Shown: positions 43,736-52,111, counted from the stretch's first letter. The stretch: 64,000 bases of DNA from Parabacteroides sp. PM6-13 (GCF_029892605.1 NZ_JARXWF010000001.1:310001-374000), one strand, 5' to 3'. Translations and numbers: made by a program. Notes: generated by a model from the letters alone, not told the origin.

Positions 43736-46447
43736 TTAGAGGTAAGCATCGATGAGATCTAATAGCTTTTCCGGATTGATGGGCTTCGCCAGGTAGTCGT
43801 TGAAACCACTCTCTTTCACCCGCCGCTCGTCATCACCAAAGGCATACGCCGTCACGGCAATGATCGGAACCGTCGTGTTTAGTTTACGGATCTCAGCCAC
43901 CGCTTCATAGCCATCCATATTCGGCATCTTGATATCCATCAGGATAATATCCGGATTATTCTCTTTGAAAAGTCGTACCGCCTCGACACCGTCGTGGGCA
44001 TGATAAAGCTCAAAGTCTTTCAGCATCGATCGGAAAAGAATAAAATTACTGCTGTTATCTTCAGCGATCAATAATTTCATTCGTTTACCTTCCGCTTTCT
44101 GCACCGGCTGATGAGTCGGTTTTTTCTCTTCGACCAGGATCGGATCGTCGAAATCGTTTGACGAACGGATAATGCTATCAGGCAATGTAAACCAGAAGGT
44201 AGAGCCTTTGCCCAATTCGGAATCGACCCCGATCACTCCATCCATCCTCTTAACGATCATTTCACAAATAGACAAGCCGAGACCTGTTCCCTGAGCGAAA
44301 GTATTTAACTTCACAAAACGGGTGAATACTTGATTAGCTCCCTCTTCCGACATACCACAACCGGTATCTTTCACATAGAAATAGATTTCCCCCTCCCGAA
44401 GCTGGTAGCCGAACGTGATGCTGCCTTCGTCCGTAAACTTAACAGCGTTATTAATGAAGTTATTCACCACCTGGGAAAGTCTGTTCTTATCTGTGTAGAT
44501 CCTAAAATCAGGCTGTTTGTCGACGAAGACCAGGCGCACACCCGGTTTCACCTTCAGACGGCCCGATTGTTCGATGTCTGAGAACAAACGATTGATATCC
44601 ACATCGCCATACGCGAAGTCCAAGGTACCGGCCTCAATCTTAGCCAAGTCAAGAATATCATTGATCAGCTGCAGCAATAGATCATTATTGGCATTGATCA
44701 CGCTAACATACTCCATCCTTTCCTGTTCGTCTTCGGTCACAGCCAACAAGCCCGAGAAACCAACGATCGCGTTCAGCGGCGTGCGTATCTCATGACTCAT
44801 ATTCGCCAGGAAGGCCGATTTCAAACGGTCTGATTCTTCTGCTTTTTCTTTTGCCTGACGTAACTCATGCTCAACTGCCTTCTGTCCGGTAACATCTTCT
44901 TTCTTGAATACGACACCCAAGAGATTGCCGTTATCATCAAAAACAGGAGTCGACAAGACATGAATATAAACACCCTCTTCGTTACAATCGCGGGTTACTT
45001 CCACCGTTTCTCCCGTTTCCATAGCCTTCACAACCGTACATCTGTCGCAATAAGGCAATTTCGCATCCTCCGATAGGAAGCAGTTGTCCGGACCATATTG
45101 CGGACTGCAGGGATAATCGATCTGGTTTTGCCATTTCACGGAAAAGTCCGGTTTAATGAAACGGATCGACGATTGCATATTATTCATAATAAGCACATTG
45201 TCCTCCTGCAAATCCACCAGGCTGTCTTTCATTCGCTTCATGCGTAAGAAGAAAATAATACCCATGATCAGGAACAGACTCAATACCGCTGCCAGGGCTA
45301 TCAGAATTTCAAAGCGGTATCTCGATAGGAAGTTCTCTTCGTCATTGACCAACGTATAAGGACGGGGCAATAAATTCTTGTCAATGCCCAGTTCATTCAA
45401 TTTAATAGCGTCAAAGGTATAAACACTCGGTACGATTTCAGGTTTTAACCCTTCACGATCTACCTTTCCGGAAAGAATGTCATAGGCCTGCTTTGCCAGG
45501 TCTCTCCCCATATTGCGATTGTCGTAGTCCGGGATATATCCACCGATCGCCCAGTGTCCCAAACCGACCGCCGTCAGGGTGAACGTAGGAATGGAAGAGT
45601 TGGCGCTCATCATAGTGTAGGTAGCGTTGCCCACAAAGTAACCGTCGTTCACATCCACTCGCCAGGTTCCCATCAGGATCGCCGTATTTTCTGGCAGGTT
45701 ACGGATCTGTTCCACATTATCATAGATACCGTTCACACGCCCGTCGATCAGTATCAGGTTATATCCTTTCAGACGCTTCATTTCTTGCTTGACAAAAGTC
45801 TGAAGCGCAATCCCCCCGTAAGTATTATCGGTAATCAAAGCGATATGCTCCGTCTCGGGATACAGACGATTGATCAGTTCCAAGGTATTCTCTACGTCAT
45901 AGGAATATAAATAACCCGTCAAGGGGAATTCACTTTCATACGTTTGGATATCGACATACTCCGGCTCCCACGTCTTCAAATCCTCCGCGGTGAATGACGA
46001 CGAATCCGGCAGAATGATCGCGTTGCGACTGATCATCCCACAAATTATAGGCACATCTTTCAAAGGGATCTCGTCTTGCGAAATATAAGACGACCAAGCC
46101 TCTTGCCCGAGAATCAGGATCAAACCCGGCTCGCGTTCGCCGGTATGTTTTTCCAATAAACGCTTCATCCGATCCTTCCATCTCAATGCTTCAGGCAGAC
46201 TCTTACAATTCATATTCTCCAAAGCTATCGGAGCTTTCCCGCCCAAACGATTATACTCTTCCATGAACTCTGCGATATTGGCAGACATATTCCGGGTGTC
46301 CGGATTATAGGAACTGATAATCAGTATCGGTTTTGTATCATCCGCCCACACGTTAAGAGGAAACCAAAGTCCCCAAAACAGACAAACGATTACGAATTGT
46401 AAAAACACTCTTACAGAACGTTTTATCACACTTTTAGATTCAAACAT
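43736..46447 (-). CDS. hybrid sensor histidine kinase with periplasmic ABC-substrate-binding-like sensor
   Basis: A 903-residue membrane sensor. Order: signal/anchor (about 15-35); a periplasmic domain (38-350) resembling the ABC transporter substrate-binding family PF04392 (ILIISSYNPDTRNMSANIAE, IALITDNTYGGIAL); a transmembrane helix (about 379-402); a PAS-like domain (about 410-530) with a cysteine cluster; HisKA with phospho-accepting His552 in NMSHEIRTPLN; HATPase (NNFINNAVKF, DTGCGMS, GTGLGLSICEMI); and a receiver with Asp838 in LMDIKMPNMDG. It should sense a periplasmic ligand and relay phosphate internally. No HPt or output gene is adjacent, so the downstream partner is unknown. It is not the SusR-like type with a DNA-binding tail. 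Confidence 0.9.
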   Translation of the reverse strand: MFESKSVIKRSVRVFLQFVIVCLFWGLWFPLNVWADDTKPILIISSYNPDTRNMSANIAEFMEEYNRLGGKAPIALENMNCKSLPEALRWKDRMKRLLEKHTGEREPGLILILGQEAWSSYISQDEIPLKDVPIICGMISRNAIILPDSSSFTAEDLKTWEPEYVDIQTYESEFPLTGYLYSYDVENTLELINRLYPETEHIALITDNTYGGIALQTFVKQEMKRLKGYNLILIDGRVNGIYDNVEQIRNLPENTAILMGTWRVDVNDGYFVGNATYTMMSANSSIPTFTLTAVGLGHWAIGGYIPDYDNRNMGRDLAKQAYDILSGKVDREGLKPEIVPSVYTFDAIKLNELGIDKNLLPRPYTLVNDEENFLSRYRFEILIALAAVLSLFLIMGIIFFLRMKRMKDSLVDLQEDNVLIMNNMQSSIRFIKPDFSVKWQNQIDYPCSPQYGPDNCFLSEDAKLPYCDRCTVVKAMETGETVEVTRDCNEEGVYIHVLSTPVFDDNGNLLGVVFKKEDVTGQKAVEHELRQAKEKAEESDRLKSAFLANMSHEIRTPLNAIVGFSGLLAVTEDEQERMEYVSVINANNDLLLQLINDILDLAKIEAGTLDFAYGDVDINRLFSDIEQSGRLKVKPGVRLVFVDKQPDFRIYTDKNRLSQVVNNFINNAVKFTDEGSITFGYQLREGEIYFYVKDTGCGMSEEGANQVFTRFVKLNTFAQGTGLGLSICEMIVKRMDGVIGVDSELGKGSTFWFTLPDSIIRSSNDFDDPILVEEKKPTHQPVQKAEGKRMKLLIAEDNSSNFILFRSMLKDFELYHAHDGVEAVRLFKENNPDIILMDIKMPNMDGYEAVAEIRKLNTTVPIIAVTAYAFGDDERRVKESGFNDYLAKPINPEKLLDLIDAYL

Positions 46448-46541
46448 TAATCAATAGTAATATATATAGTCACACAAATGTAAGAATATTTTATATGAAT
46501 CAACACATTTGCCTTTAAAATCGTAACTATGAAGAAAATAC

Positions 46542-46549
46542 TATCTTTG
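46542..46549 (+). promoter_or_regulatory. candidate -7 box very close to the mnmD start
   Basis: TATCTTTG matches TAnnTTTG and ends only 4 bases before the ATG at 46554. If used, the transcript would be leaderless or nearly so. The nearest TTTG upstream (46508-46511) is 30 bases away, too far for a normal -33 box. Confidence 0.4.
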
Positions 46550-46553
46550 TCGC

Positions 46554-47219
46554 ATGATTTCCCAAGAACGAATTCTTACAGAGACAGAAGATGGCAGCCA
46601 TACGTTGTTTATCCCCTCTATGAATGAGCATTATCATTCCACCAAAGGAGCTATTCAGGAGTCGACCCATGTGTTTATTCAGGCAGGACTACAGCAGATG
46701 CCACAACAGCGGATCCGCATACTGGAGATAGGTTTTGGTACGGGATTGAATGCTTTTCTAACATTGTGCGAAGCCACTGCCTCCGGCAAAGAGGTAGATT
46801 ATTACAGCATCGAGCGTTTCCCGCTGGAAGAGAAGTTGATCGAAGAACTCAATTACGCCAACGCGGTCGCACCACAAAAGAAAGATCTTTTCATGGCTTT
46901 GCACCGGACACCTTGGGAAGAATCGGTAGCCATCACCGATCGGTTTTCGCTTTATAAGATGGAGGGAGACGCTAACAACTGTCAGCTACCAGAAGGGATC
47001 GACCTCATCTTCTTCGATGCCTTTGCGCCCGAAAAACAGCCGGAGATGTGGAATCTTCCCTTGTTTGAAAAACTCTATGCATCAGCATCGCCGGGTGCGC
47101 TCTTGGTGACCTATTGCGCCAAAGGCGAAGTGCGCCGCAACCTGCAAACCGCCGGCTTCCAAATGGAACGCCTCCCCGGCCCTCCCGGCAAACGACATAT
47201 GCTACGGGGGAGGAAATAG
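46554..47219 (+). CDS. mnmD: tRNA 5-methylaminomethyl-2-thiouridine methyltransferase MnmD
   Basis: A 221-residue stand-alone methyltransferase corresponding to the N-terminal domain of E. coli MnmC. Motifs: DGSHTLFIPSMNEHYHS and GAIQESTHVFIQAGL at the start, the SAM loop ILEIGFGTGLNAFL, the acidic YSIERFPL, and FFDAFAPEKQPEMW. The C-terminal GPPGKRHMLRGRK is typical. It makes the final methylation of mnm5s2U at wobble position 34 of tRNAs for Lys, Glu and Gln. It lacks the FAD oxidase domain, as is usual outside gammaproteobacteria. It is divergent from the sensor kinase. Confidence 0.93.
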   Translation: MISQERILTETEDGSHTLFIPSMNEHYHSTKGAIQESTHVFIQAGLQQMPQQRIRILEIGFGTGLNAFLTLCEATASGKEVDYYSIERFPLEEKLIEELNYANAVAPQKKDLFMALHRTPWEESVAITDRFSLYKMEGDANNCQLPEGIDLIFFDAFAPEKQPEMWNLPLFEKLYASASPGALLVTYCAKGEVRRNLQTAGFQMERLPGPPGKRHMLRGRK

Positions 47220-47266
47220 CACCTCAGAAACATACATGAAATATCTCTTCCTGTCAGAGCATTTTG

Positions 47267-47274
47267 TATCTTTG
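47267..47274 (+). promoter_or_regulatory. candidate -7 box of the toxin-antitoxin operon
   Basis: TATCTTTG matches TAnnTTTG, 25 bases before the antitoxin start codon. The -33 region (around 47244) is weak. Confidence 0.45.
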
Positions 47275-47298
47275 TCAATAAACTAATAGAGATTACAT

Positions 47299-47523
47299 AT
47301 GAAAACGTTAATAGTAGACATAGACACCAACGGAAATGCGGATGCCATTGCTGATGCCCTACGTTTGATGAGAGGTGTGAAGAATGTTTTCATTTCAGAA
47401 GACACACCTCGCAGAATGACTGTAGAGGAATACCGCGAAATGGCAGCACAAGCAATAACCGCCGCTCGTCAAGGAGATGTTATTTCGCAGGAGGATCTCG
47501 AAAAAGAGATGACTAAATGGTAG
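47299..47523 (+). CDS. small antitoxin of a RelBE/ParDE-type module
   Basis: A 74-residue acidic protein. The N-terminal beta-strand MKTLIVDID and helix NADAIADALRLM are followed by RRMTVEEYREMAAQAITAAR and an acidic C-terminal helix QEDLEKEMTKW. This small strand-helix layout, placed directly before and overlapping a ParE/RelE toxin gene by 7 bp, marks it as the antitoxin that neutralises the toxin and represses the operon. Sequence identity of such proteins is low, so the family name is uncertain. The pair is AT-richer than the housekeeping genes on either side. Confidence 0.8.
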   Translation: MKTLIVDIDTNGNADAIADALRLMRGVKNVFISEDTPRRMTVEEYREMAAQAITAARQGDVISQEDLEKEMTKW

Positions 47524-47831
47524 CGAGAGTCACATGGACAAAACCTGCCGTAAAGCAACTACGAGAAATATATAACTACTTTGTGCAAGTTGCAAGCAAA
47601 CGTACTGCCAAAAAAATACGTGACAAAATACAATCCCGAACAAAGATACTTTCCAACCACCCATTGGCGGGACAACGGGAAGAATTACTGAAAGATATGA
47701 GTGTAGAATTTCGCTACCTGGTCGAAGGAAACTACAAGATCCTTTACTGGGTAGAGAGTGAAATCGTATTCATTGCTTCAGTCTTCGACAGCCGCCAAAA
47801 TCCCGAAAAAATGAAAAAGGAGTTGGATTAA
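47517..47831 (+). CDS. RelE/ParE-family toxin
   Basis: A 104-residue basic protein with the ParE/RelE fold: VTWTKPAVKQLREIYNYF, IRDKIQSRTKILSNHPLAGQ, FRYLVEGNYKILYWVESEIV and the terminal strand FIASVFDSRQNPEKM. The NHPLAGQREE and YLVEGNYKILY motifs favour the ParE branch (gyrase poison) over the mRNA-cutting RelE branch, but the biochemical target cannot be decided. Its start overlaps the antitoxin stop, so translation is coupled. It lies convergent with the mesaconase beta gene (34 bp gap). Confidence 0.87.
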   Translation: MVARVTWTKPAVKQLREIYNYFVQVASKRTAKKIRDKIQSRTKILSNHPLAGQREELLKDMSVEFRYLVEGNYKILYWVESEIVFIASVFDSRQNPEKMKKELD

Positions 47832-47865
47832 TCTATAAAGAATTTCACCAAGTGAAAGCAACCAC

Positions 47866-48423
47866 TTAGCCCTTATTATACGCCGCGCGACCCTCTTCGT
47901 ACATATTACGGCCCTGGCTGTCGATGGCGACGATAACGGGTAGCTCTTTGACGACTAATCGTCTGACCGCTTCGGTGCCCAATTCATCGTAGGCGATCAC
48001 TTCGGCGCTCTCCACGCATTTGCCCATTAGGGCGGCGGCTCCGCCGATCGCAGCAAAGTAGACGCCATTGTGTTTCACAATAGCATCGATCACCTCCTGG
48101 CTGCGAAAGCCCTTTCCGATCATTACCTTAAGCCCTTGCTCTATAAGGCGGGGCGAATAGAGATCCATCCGTCCGCTCGTTGTAGGGCCAACAGAACCGA
48201 TCGGTTTGCCCGGCTTGGGAGGGCAAGGACCGGCATAATAGATCGCCGCTCCTTCAAAATCAAAAGGCATCGGCTTGCCTTCGTCCAGGTATTCACACAT
48301 GCGTTTGTGAGCCGCATCACGAGCCGTATAAACGTCTCCGGAGATATACACCATATCCCCGGCCTTCAGGCTCCGGATCACCTCCTCGGTAAAGGGAGGC
48401 GTTATAATTGTTTTTGTTTCCAT
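47866..48423 (-). CDS. class I fumarase/mesaconase beta subunit
   Basis: A 185-residue beta subunit of a two-subunit iron-sulfur hydro-lyase. Markers: RSLKAGDMVYISGDVYTARD, FDFEGAAIYYAGPCPPKPGK, GSVGPTTSGRMD and the C-terminal VAIDSQGRNMYEEG. Two-subunit class I enzymes hydrate fumarate, mesaconate or oxidised tartrate. Here it ends an operon for glutamate mutase and methylaspartate ammonia-lyase, whose product is mesaconate; mesaconase (giving (S)-citramalate) is therefore the best name, as in clostridial glutamate fermenters. It may also act as the cell's fumarase. The leader (48424-48479) holds an AATTAACAATTAATAATT-type AT repeat. Confidence 0.85.
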   Translation of the reverse strand: METKTIITPPFTEEVIRSLKAGDMVYISGDVYTARDAAHKRMCEYLDEGKPMPFDFEGAAIYYAGPCPPKPGKPIGSVGPTTSGRMDLYSPRLIEQGLKVMIGKGFRSQEVIDAIVKHNGVYFAAIGGAAALMGKCVESAEVIAYDELGTEAVRRLVVKELPVIVAIDSQGRNMYEEGRAAYNKG

Positions 48424-48479
48424 ATCTTTTTCTTCGTTTCGCCCTAATTATCAATTAACAATTAATAATTATCAATTAC

Positions 48480-49325
48480 CTAAAGCTCCCCTTCCGCATG
48501 CCGCGTCGCATGGCAACCAATATTGACCGAAACCGGCAATCCGGCAATATGCGTAGCATAGGTCAGGATATTCACGCTCAACGCCGTTGTTGTGCCGCCA
48601 AATCCGGCCGGGCCGATACCTAAATTGTTGATGGTCTCCAACAATTCGGCCTCCAATTCAGCCAACATCGGGTTGGGATTCTTTTCTCCCACCGGGCGGA
48701 GCAAGGCTTTTTTGCTCAGGTAGGCGCTCTTTTCCATCGTTCCCCCGATGCCTATTCCGACAATGATCGGAGGGCAGGGATTGGCGCCGGCCTCGGAGAT
48801 GGTTCGGATAACAAACTCTTTGATTCCGGGCAGTCCCTGGCTGGGTTTCAACATTTTCAGACCGCTCATATTCTCGCTACCGAATCCTTTCGGGGCAACA
48901 ATAAGGTGGAATTGGTCGCCCGGTACAATCTCATAATGGATAACCGCCGGGGTATTGTCTTTTGTGTTTACCCTGTCTAAGGGATCGCGCACGACAGACT
49001 TGCGCAAATAGCCCTTTTCATATCCCCGCCTAACGCCTTCGTTGATGGCCTCTTCCAGCGAACCACCGGCGATATGCACCTCCTGTCCGAGGGTAACAAA
49101 CACCACGGTCATGCCAGTGTCCTGGCAGATCGGAGCCGTTTCGTCGCGGGCGATTTGAGCATTTTCGACTAAGGTATTGAGGATATCCTTGCCCAAAGGT
49201 GATTTCTCGGTAGCCCGGCACGCTTTCAGGCACTGAAAGATATCGTCTGTCAGGTGACAGTTGGCTTCAATGCAAAGCTTTTCGACCAGGTCGGTTATGT
49301 TGTCGGTATGTATTTCTCTTATCAT
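48480..49325 (-). CDS. class I fumarase/mesaconase alpha subunit
   Basis: A 281-residue alpha subunit that holds the [4Fe-4S] cluster. The three expected cysteines are in APICQDTGMTVV, GANPCPPIIVGIGIGG and NIGCHATRHAEG. GFGSENMSGLKML and GIGPAGFGGTTTAL are further family markers. With the beta subunit (54 bp downstream) it forms the hydro-lyase that in this operon context should turn mesaconate into (S)-citramalate. Its start codon overlaps the stop of the P-loop gene by 4 bp (ATGA type), so the two are translationally coupled. Confidence 0.87.
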   Translation of the reverse strand: MIREIHTDNITDLVEKLCIEANCHLTDDIFQCLKACRATEKSPLGKDILNTLVENAQIARDETAPICQDTGMTVVFVTLGQEVHIAGGSLEEAINEGVRRGYEKGYLRKSVVRDPLDRVNTKDNTPAVIHYEIVPGDQFHLIVAPKGFGSENMSGLKMLKPSQGLPGIKEFVIRTISEAGANPCPPIIVGIGIGGTMEKSAYLSKKALLRPVGEKNPNPMLAELEAELLETINNLGIGPAGFGGTTTALSVNILTYATHIAGLPVSVNIGCHATRHAEGEL

Positions 49326-50266
49326 ATCTTTTTTCTTTGTAGGAAATGAACCGTATTCAGGTTGTCAATCGATATATTCTCATCATTGCTCAATACGCCC
49401 ACGATACAGAAGGTATCCGATTTAGGATCCGGGATATAGCGCTTGATCAACGTAAAGGCCTCGACCTCCGAGGTATTGAGCACGTGCAGGCGTGGGAAAT
49501 TGCAGACCACCTTGGTGTCCCCAATCAGGATATGGTCTTCGTCGAAATAGCAGACATCCAGGTTCTTGGCTATCTCCTCTTTCACCCGGGCATTCAAGCG
49601 TTCGAAATCCAGATCGACCTCTTTGGTCAATTTCAGGATAAAGCCATTCCGCATATCGGAAGGATAGATAATCTTGCGGTCTACGTTGAACTCCGTAGAG
49701 AGTATCAGCATGGTGATATCTTCGATCGTATGCGCCACGCGGCGGTAGTGCAACGAACTGGATACGATATTATAGATACTCTGCGGTTGCGGTCCAAAGA
49801 TGCTTGGACGGGTTACAATAATCTCCTCCCCGATCCCGACCAGGATATCGGCATTCATACCCAAGGCCGGATAGAGCAGGTTGAAGTGCTCGACAATGAC
49901 CCGTCGCTTGTGTTCGAGCGCATTCTGTACAAATTCAACGATTTCATACATCTGGGTGAAGGCAATCTGAAACCGCATATCGATATGATAGGTGGTCGAT
50001 TGCTGCACATCCTCAAACAGGTCGCGCACCTGCATGATCTTACGCGGGTTAAGCATATCGTCATCATTCGACAGTTCCAGTCCGGGAAACATCCCCCGGA
50101 TGAGGGATGATTTTCCCGAACCGGCGTCACCAACAATGCCGACAAGCCTGTCTGTATGCGTCAGATGGCGCTGGGCGATCTGCTCACCCAGGAACAATAA
50201 CCGCTCCCGCCCATGCGGGGCGAAATATTGCGAAAAGACAGAATAGTCCTGTATCCGGCTGAGCAT
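49322..50266 (-). CDS. P-loop protein of the methylaspartate operon, function unknown
   Basis: A 314-residue protein with a Walker A motif GDAGSGKS at residues 46-53, preceded by FAPHGRERLLFLGEQIAQRH. Residues 100-200 include HIDMRFQIAFTQMYEIVEF and KRRVIVEHFNLLYPALG. The C-terminal part (VDLDFERLNARVKEEIAKNL, CNFPRLHVLNTSEVEAF) resembles the second additional domain of alanyl-tRNA synthetase, a label I recall for similar proteins but cannot check. It has no methyltransferase or mutase motif. It lies 6 bp after DUF4387 and overlaps the mesaconase alpha gene by 4 bp. A chaperone, kinase or reactivase role for this pathway is possible; none is established. Confidence 0.6.
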   Translation of the reverse strand: MLSRIQDYSVFSQYFAPHGRERLLFLGEQIAQRHLTHTDRLVGIVGDAGSGKSSLIRGMFPGLELSNDDDMLNPRKIMQVRDLFEDVQQSTTYHIDMRFQIAFTQMYEIVEFVQNALEHKRRVIVEHFNLLYPALGMNADILVGIGEEIIVTRPSIFGPQPQSIYNIVSSSLHYRRVAHTIEDITMLILSTEFNVDRKIIYPSDMRNGFILKLTKEVDLDFERLNARVKEEIAKNLDVCYFDEDHILIGDTKVVCNFPRLHVLNTSEVEAFTLIKRYIPDPKSDTFCIVGVLSNDENISIDNLNTVHFLQRKKI

Positions 50267-50272
50267 ACGCTG

Positions 50273-50590
50273 TTATATTTGAACTTTATAGCCTAATAAT
50301 GGAGAGTGCTGTTGCGCACCGTACACATCCGTTTCGCCCAGCGCTCCCGAAGGGATCGGACGCACGATCGTGATCTTCACAGCTTTCGCCGGATCAAAAT
50401 AGACCAGTTTGATTATATCCGACTCCGGGATATTGTATAAAGCGGCAAAAGCCGGTTCATTGATCGCATGGGCTGCCTTCACCTTCTCGTAGGTCTCGAA
50501 ATCTTTGAAGATCACATCAAAGGTCAGTTCATACGGCCCGGAATTCTTACTCCGGATAACCGAAGCTATATCTCTTAATGTATATTCCAT
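50273..50590 (-). CDS. DUF4387 protein, partner of DUF1446/AtuA
   Basis: A 105-residue protein. TLRDIASVIRSKNSGPYELT and FDVIFKDFETYEKVKAA are the markers of DUF4387, which commonly stands next to, or is fused with, DUF1446 (AtuA-like) proteins. The DUF1446 gene is the previous gene in this operon, separated by 159 bp that hold a 57-bp double hairpin. The family has no established activity. The pair is expected to form a complex. In this setting it could take part in the C5-acid steps after methylaspartate. Confidence 0.75.
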   Translation of the reverse strand: MEYTLRDIASVIRSKNSGPYELTFDVIFKDFETYEKVKAAHAINEPAFAALYNIPESDIIKLVYFDPAKAVKITIVRPIPSGALGETDVYGAQQHSPLLGYKVQI

Positions 50591-50623
50591 AATTTATTTA
50601 TTCTTAATTGCTTTACGTTTTGC

Positions 50624-50680
50624 TCTCCCACCACCCCACCGCTGCAAGCAGCGGTCCCCCCCTCCTCGGGCAGGAGGGGA
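50624..50680. repeat. 57-bp GC-rich double-hairpin repeat, copy 1
   Basis: Identical over 57 bases to 53408-53464. It contains two perfect stems: CCGCTGC/GCAGCGG with an AA loop, and CCCCTCCT/AGGAGGGG with a 5-base loop. This copy lies between the DUF1446 and DUF4387 genes of the methylaspartate operon. Downstream ATTCTTCATTCTTCA text (50725-50755) belongs to another intergenic family. Confidence 0.85.
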
Positions 50681-50749
50681 GTTTTTAGATAGTTATTTCA
50701 AAATGACTTTACGCTTCGCGTCAATTCTTCATTCTTCACTCCTCATTCT

Positions 50750-52111
50750 TCATTTAAATTCAATGTACTCCACCGGGAAGTATTCCGACGGATTGTCGAC
50801 TTTCATCAGGTGGTACACATTAAACTCGTACACTTCGCCCACTTTACAGTCGGACGGTGAGAAAGGAAATGCCAGGTTTCCGGCTGTCGAGATACGTCCT
50901 TCATAACCGAAATGCAACATGGTGCTACGGGCAAAACCACAGATCGTATCGGCACGCTCCTGCGTATCTGCAACCGCTTCGATCACGATGCATAGCTCAT
51001 GCGCCGTGCGGTTGTCGGCACCGGGGAACAGTCCCATCACGCCATTCTTGCCATAGATCTTAAAGTCGAGGAAGAAATCGGTAATGCCATAGGCATCGAA
51101 GTTGTCTTTCACCCGCGCTTTTACGCTCTGCACTATATCGTCGATCTTGTCGATCATCACCGGATCTTTCACGCCGGCTACGGAGATCGTGCGGTAACCT
51201 ACCTTCTTCACCCCTTCCAATTTCACAAAATACTCTTCCGTGGGCACAAACTTACTGCCTTTCACCTGCACCGTATTGTCGGTCAACTGCGTGAAAGTGG
51301 CTCCGTAAAGGTCGATGGCTCCACCCGGTCCAGGCAGCATATAGGGGTTTGTCTTCTCGTAAAGCGTATGAGCAGCCACCGATAGGGTCGTACATTTACG
51401 CAAAGGCGACAGGGGCTCAAGCACAAAATCATCTTTATGCAGGTAGCCGAACATACAGTCGCTTCCGCTTCCCGGCGTGGCAGCAATCGAGGCACATTCG
51501 AGTATCTTACCCAAATGGATCGCCAGTCCGCGATCGAATCCCTCTTTGATGGCCAGGGCGGCAAAGACAGACGGGTCGTAAGAACGTCCGGCAAGGATCA
51601 CGTTGGCTCCCTCATTAAGGGCGTTGATAAACGGTTCCTCTCCCATCTGCGCTACGATGCGCACACAGCTATCTACCTCTTCTGCCGTGATCTGTTCCGC
51701 AGGGAACAAGGGTTCGATATCGCCATCGGCCAGTTTCTGCTTGATCAGCTCCTTATCCAGTTCCGACTGGATAACGGCAAGCTTGAAGGTTAGTTTCTTT
51801 TCTTCAGCTATCTGCCGGATGATCTCCAGGTTGAAGGCTACGTGAGGCCGTCCACCGCTACCGCCGCCTGTGCCGATAATCACCGGTATGCCTGCTTCGA
51901 TAGCAGCGGGGATCATGATTTCCAGGTCACGTTTCACGGAGTTAAAATCGGTAAACGACTTCCCTGCCCCCAGGTAATAGGGACCGGGATCGGTGGAACC
52001 CGCATCGACAGCAATCACATGCGGCTTACGTTTCATACCTTCGACAAAGGAGTCCATCGGGAATCCATAGCCGAGAATAGCTGTTGGGGAAAGTATTCTT
52101 ATTTCTTCCAT
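50750..52111 (-). CDS. DUF1446 (acyclic terpene utilisation AtuA-like) protein
   Basis: A 453-residue protein with the DUF1446/AtuA opening IRILSPTAILGYGF, VIAVDAGSTDPGPYYLGAG, IIGTGGGSGGRP and AGRSYDPSVFAALAI. AtuA is needed for citronellol/geranyl breakdown in Pseudomonas, but its reaction is unproven. Here the gene lies 20 bp after methylaspartate ammonia-lyase and is paired with DUF4387. That place suggests work on mesaconate, citramalate or their CoA esters. No citramalate lyase gene is seen in the operon, so the pair could supply a missing step. This is inference from context. Confidence 0.75.
   Translation of the reverse strand: MEEIRILSPTAILGYGFPMDSFVEGMKRKPHVIAVDAGSTDPGPYYLGAGKSFTDFNSVKRDLEIMIPAAIEAGIPVIIGTGGGSGGRPHVAFNLEIIRQIAEEKKLTFKLAVIQSELDKELIKQKLADGDIEPLFPAEQITAEEVDSCVRIVAQMGEEPFINALNEGANVILAGRSYDPSVFAALAIKEGFDRGLAIHLGKILECASIAATPGSGSDCMFGYLHKDDFVLEPLSPLRKCTTLSVAAHTLYEKTNPYMLPGPGGAIDLYGATFTQLTDNTVQVKGSKFVPTEEYFVKLEGVKKVGYRTISVAGVKDPVMIDKIDDIVQSVKARVKDNFDAYGITDFFLDFKIYGKNGVMGLFPGADNRTAHELCIVIEAVADTQERADTICGFARSTMLHFGYEGRISTAGNLAFPFSPSDCKVGEVYEFNVYHLMKVDNPSEYFPVEYIEFK

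Noticed and set aside
50505-50906. 133-codon plus-strand reading frame through the 57-bp repeat
   Set aside because: It exists because the GC-rich repeat lacks stop codons; it overlaps the DUF4387 and DUF1446 genes on the other strand and has no domain or leader.
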